DNA of 10,139 nucleotides, taken from positions 1 through 10,139 of the forward strand of contig CAYRFQ010000161.1 of the NCBI GenBank assembly GCA_964423615.1, read 5' to 3'. Within the stretch, counting starts at the first letter, position 1, and each line of letters begins with the position of its first letter. This stretch comes from CAYRFQ01 sp964423615. GTDB taxonomy: Bacteria > Planctomycetota > Planctomycetia > Gemmatales > Gemmataceae. A program made the position numbers and the translations under genes. The notes beneath the pieces were generated by a model. That model ran no database searches and was not told the origin of the DNA. It saw only the letters and a program-made list of their open reading frames with translations. Below are positions 7,779-10,139 of this stretch, piece after piece.

Positions 7779-8336
7779 CTACTCGTTTTGGTGCAGTAAC
7801 TTGCGTAAACTTTGGCGACCGCGAAGCAACAACCCTGCTATCGACTTCTCGGTTTTGCCAAGGGTCTCAGAAATCTCGGCCAACGTTCGGCCAAGGAGGT
7901 CTTTCTGGATGACCACCTCCCGCTGGTCTTCCGGCAAGAGTTCGATGGCCTTGGCCAACCGGAGCAGTTGTTCCTTTCGTTCGACGTGTTCACTCGGGCT
8001 GGTTTGGTCTGCGGCGAGAAACTCGTCGATCCGGACGGAAGATTCCTCCAACCGTTGGAGCGACTGTTCCATGGCCGGGTCACGTTTCCCAGCGCGAGCT
8101 TCAACGATCTTATCCTTGACGACGTTCCGAAGGATCACTTGCAACCACTTCACGAGTTCGGCTTCCGTCGTCCCTCGGAACTGGGTTTTGTTTCGGACAG
8201 CTTTGGTCATCGTTTCCTGGATGAGATCGGAGGATCCGAAACGTTGGCGAAGCTGCGGGTTAAAGTCCATTTGGCGGATCTGAAGGCGAAGGAGCGGCCG
8301 GTAGCGATCCAGTTCCCAGTCAGGTGTATTTGTCAT
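7779..8336 (-). CDS. ECF-type RNA polymerase sigma factor linked to a Ser/Thr kinase
   Basis: This is an 185-residue sigma-70 family factor with only regions 2 and 4. Region 2 spans about residues 8-85, with SSDLIQETMTKA (35-46) matching the core-binding 2.2 segment and WLQVILRNVVKDKI following. A charged linker leads to region 4 at about 120-182, with LPEDQREVVIQKDLLGRTLAEI and the helix-turn-helix ISETLGKTEKSIAGLLLRGR. The sequence resembles the planctomycete ECF group whose genes sit beside Ser/Thr kinases; that kinase gene is next here. It probably redirects RNA polymerase to a set of target promoters under the kinase's control. The chosen ATG at 8336 places region 2 near the N-terminus. 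A GTG at 8363, right after an in-frame stop, would add nine residues and cannot be excluded; neither has a strong ribosome site. No anti-sigma gene is present, which fits control by the kinase. Confidence 0.9.
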   Translation of the reverse strand: MTNTPDWELDRYRPLLRLQIRQMDFNPQLRQRFGSSDLIQETMTKAVRNKTQFRGTTEAELVKWLQVILRNVVKDKIVEARAGKRDPAMEQSLQRLEESSVRIDEFLAADQTSPSEHVERKEQLLRLAKAIELLPEDQREVVIQKDLLGRTLAEISETLGKTEKSIAGLLLRGRQSLRKLLHQNE

Positions 8337-8434
8337 TGTGTCTTTCACTTCCCAAACTGCCACCTAGGATGCGGACGTGGAGAAAGTACGCAACACGTCC
8401 CAACGGCGCAGCAGTTATGAGGAGCTGTATGTCT

Positions 8435-8460
8435 GTTCCGTAACTTACGAGTTCGGCAAC
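8435..8460. other. Hairpin in the gap upstream of the sigma-factor gene
   Basis: GTTCCG (8435-8440), bulged T, AACT (8442-8445), loop TACG, AGTT (8450-8453), CGG (8454-8456), bulged C, AAC (8458-8460). This is about ten paired bases with two single bulges. It lies 115 bases after the hydrolase stop and about 100 bases before the sigma start. It has no T-run after it on either strand, so it may be a 5' leader structure or a protein-binding site rather than an intrinsic terminator. Confidence 0.35.
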
Positions 8461-8574
8461 ACTATTAAGGGGTAGGACGGAATTTCGAAATCCAGACCCC
8501 GCCGAATTTTCAATTTTTTCTAGTTTTTAAGGGAGATAATTCAGAGTAATCCAAAAGCGCCCAGTTTGCCACCT

Positions 8575-9633
8575 TCATTCCGGGAAAATCTCCGGTCTCC
8601 ATGTCAAATTGCCACGGACACGAACTGGTGGGTCGGACGGGTGTTTCGTCTTTGAGACCGCACCGTGGTTGGGCGAGATGAGATACTTTCGAAAGAATCT
8701 CACAGTAGCGTTTTGAGCATCCTGGGCATCCTTGCCGAATGGGTCGGTGCGAAAAAGATGTCGTTGCCCTTTGTAGATGCGTGTTTCGTGCGGCACATGT
8801 AACTCATCGAGTTTCCGGGCTAATCGACGAGCTTCGCTGACGGCCACCACCTTATCGCATTCGCCATGAACAATAAGCGTCGGTGGAAGGATCTTCGTTT
8901 GGCGATAGTACTCCTTGGGCATTCCTCCAAACCACTCCGCCACAGCACGGACCGGCAAGTTACGTTCCATCGCCACGGACATCGTCAGATAGCCACCCAG
9001 AGAGCAACCCATGAGCCCGATGCGGTCTCGTTGCACTCCTTTTTGTCGAGAAGCGTAGAGCACGGCTTCGCGAACCGTTTCCTGCCAGGCGAGGAAATTT
9101 TTGCGGTTCAGCTCCTTCTTCCCGACAGACTTCGTTCCGGTCCGATCCAAGTAATGAACCAAGAAAACAATAAACCCTTTCTTTGCCGCGGCTCGGGCAG
9201 CCAGCCGATAGTAGATCCCAGAGACACCAAGGCCGGCGCTTCCATGAACCAATACGATGGTTGGATGGGGGTCGGAAGTCAAAGGATCAAAACGCTCGAC
9301 CCGAATTGTTTTGGAGCCAACTCGAAAGCCATTCTTTGGGAACGACTCACGCTGAACGACATGCGTTTTCTTGCTGGACAGTCTCTTGCATCGGACTGGC
9401 TTCTGGACTTTGGGAGTCGGTACACGCGATGCGTGAGATTGCTGATCAAGGTGGACAACAGGAGTGTCCTTTTGGGCGACTCGTGGTGGCCTCGGTGCTT
9501 GGATTGCTTCGCCAAGCAAGACATGGAGTTGGGCGCAGAAGGCGACGACGAGGAAGAGAATTACACCAACCGAGATACAACGACCTCCCGAAACTATATT
9601 TTTCCTTGAGGCAGACTGTTTCTGTCCAACCAT
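8575..9633 (-). CDS. Membrane-anchored alpha/beta hydrolase, dienelactone hydrolase type
   Basis: This 352-residue protein has a positively charged start and a hydrophobic helix (about 18-41) acting as a signal anchor or signal peptide. A basic, Pro-rich linker to about residue 105 follows, then an alpha/beta hydrolase domain (about 110-318). Visible catalytic parts are the oxyanion-side LVHGSAGLG (128-136), the nucleophile elbow GCSLGG with Ser211, Asp260 in VHGECDKVV, and His292 in KGQRHLF. The layout fits the dienelactone hydrolase family, but the nucleophile is Ser rather than the Cys of true dienelactone hydrolases, so an esterase or peptidase-like hydrolase is more likely. The domain should face the outside of the inner membrane. 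ATG 9633 has GGAG eight bases upstream. The gene is separated from the sigma/kinase run by 238 bases and is probably transcribed on its own. The substrate cannot be read from the sequence. Confidence 0.88.
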   Translation of the reverse strand: MVGQKQSASRKNIVSGGRCISVGVILFLVVAFCAQLHVLLGEAIQAPRPPRVAQKDTPVVHLDQQSHASRVPTPKVQKPVRCKRLSSKKTHVVQRESFPKNGFRVGSKTIRVERFDPLTSDPHPTIVLVHGSAGLGVSGIYYRLAARAAAKKGFIVFLVHYLDRTGTKSVGKKELNRKNFLAWQETVREAVLYASRQKGVQRDRIGLMGCSLGGYLTMSVAMERNLPVRAVAEWFGGMPKEYYRQTKILPPTLIVHGECDKVVAVSEARRLARKLDELHVPHETRIYKGQRHLFRTDPFGKDAQDAQNATVRFFRKYLISPNHGAVSKTKHPSDPPVRVRGNLTWRPEIFPE

Positions 9634-10139
9634 GGGTAGATCTCCGTGTTTGTATTTTTGTTGAGTGGGTTATTCGTTAGGACGGAATCCTCCCTTCCAT
9701 CACTCGCAGTTTTTTCGATTTGGTCGTCTCTCATTTGTGTGAATTCCAACAGCCATCGTCCTGCCTGCAAATCGAAATGAGAAAAATGATCGGCGTCGGG
9801 GTTGCACTGTGTCCGAGTCCATGTCACTTTCAACGGAACCAAACGCTCACTTTTCGAAGAAGTTCCCGACATGTCTTTACGAACCATATTTCTCGTGCTT
9901 TTCTTGTCTGAACGTTCGCAAAGTTTTGTGTTTTTTTGTACACTTGTTTTTTTTGCACACACTCCGGGTGTTCAAGCGGCCAAATTCGCCCATTTTTTCA
10001 GCGTCTGAACCATTTCTATCAACTCCGACTCGTCTGCAGAGTTAGTCCTAAAATAAGCGAACCCGGTGAGAGTTCACATCGCCAGAAGTAACCATTCGGT
10101 AAAGCCGTGGGCGCACAGATGCGAAGAGGTTTTCAAAAC
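9634..10139. other. Intergenic stretch upstream of the hydrolase gene
   Basis: About 500 bases with no supported gene. It holds the right copy of the 17-bp repeat (9907-9923), followed on the plus strand by T7 (9931-9937) and T8 (9947-9954) tracts separated by TGTACA. A minus-strand open frame (9962-9594) overlaps the hydrolase start by 40 bases in another frame and looks spurious. An ATG at 10119 on the plus strand runs off the edge after seven codons without a ribosome site. The hydrolase promoter should be in here but was not recognised. Confidence 0.55.
9907..9923 (-). repeat. 17-bp repeat, right copy (inverted)
   Basis: The minus strand reads CTTTGCGAACGTTCAGA, identical to 544-560 on the plus strand. 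The two copies lie about 9.3 kb apart, facing each other, outside all the minus-strand genes between them. Confidence 0.6.

Noticed and set aside
9924..9960. T7 and T8 tracts as an intrinsic terminator
   Set aside because: No stable stem directly precedes either tract on the plus strand, and no plus-strand gene ends here.
9594..9962. Minus-strand open frame of 122 codons upstream of the hydrolase
   Set aside because: It starts at a GTG with no spaced ribosome site, runs through A-tracts and a repeat, overlaps the hydrolase start by 40 bases in another frame, and shows no recognisable domain.
10051..10139. Possible C-terminus of a further minus-strand gene at the right edge
   Set aside because: Open for only about 20-30 codons in two frames from the edge, and not recognisable as any family.

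Overview
The window looks like a chromosomal stretch from a planctomycete, probably of the Gemmata group. The evidence is all at protein level: a DUF1559 pseudopilin-type protein; a Ser/Thr kinase with a C-terminal WD40 sensor domain next to an ECF sigma factor of the kinase-linked type; a secreted protein that opens with the planctomycete motif 'LERLEDRVAPA' and carries a CSLREA segment; and a small lipoprotein with the planctomycete 'G-x-V-x-Y-D-G-K-P-L' fold. No rRNA, tRNA, CRISPR array or phage gene is visible.

Layout, right to left, because every supported gene is on the minus strand. From 10139 to 9634 there is a non-coding, T-tract-rich stretch. A membrane-anchored alpha/beta hydrolase (dienelactone hydrolase type) occupies 9633-8575. 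A 238-base gap with a clear hairpin follows. Then comes an apparent five-gene run: ECF sigma factor (8336-7779), receptor-like Ser/Thr kinase with about 14 WD40 repeats (7771-4397, only 7 bases after the sigma gene), DUF1559 prepilin-like protein (4294-3401), secreted SGNH/GDSL esterase fused to a CSLREA/right-handed beta-helix domain (3234-1312), and a lipoprotein (1278-838, 33 bases after the esterase). At the left edge, beyond a roughly 400-base gap with a strong hairpin, lies the N-terminal part of an IS701-type DDE transposase. Its reading frame appears shifted within a few codons of the start.

How the genes may work together (inference): the sigma factor and kinase form a common planctomycete regulatory pair. 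The kinase domain would be cytoplasmic and the WD40 propellers extracytoplasmic. The three downstream products are all exported or envelope proteins (pseudopilin-like, secreted esterase/beta-helix, lipoprotein), so the run could be a signalling-to-surface module. The intergenic gaps of 102 and 166 bases, and a hairpin right after the kinase gene, mean that one continuous transcript is not proven.

The most unusual points are the esterase/beta-helix fusion with an altered SGNH block III, the degenerate H-X9-DG motif of the DUF1559 protein, a 17-bp inverted repeat that sits just outside both ends of the minus-strand gene set, and the apparent frameshift at the start of the transposase.
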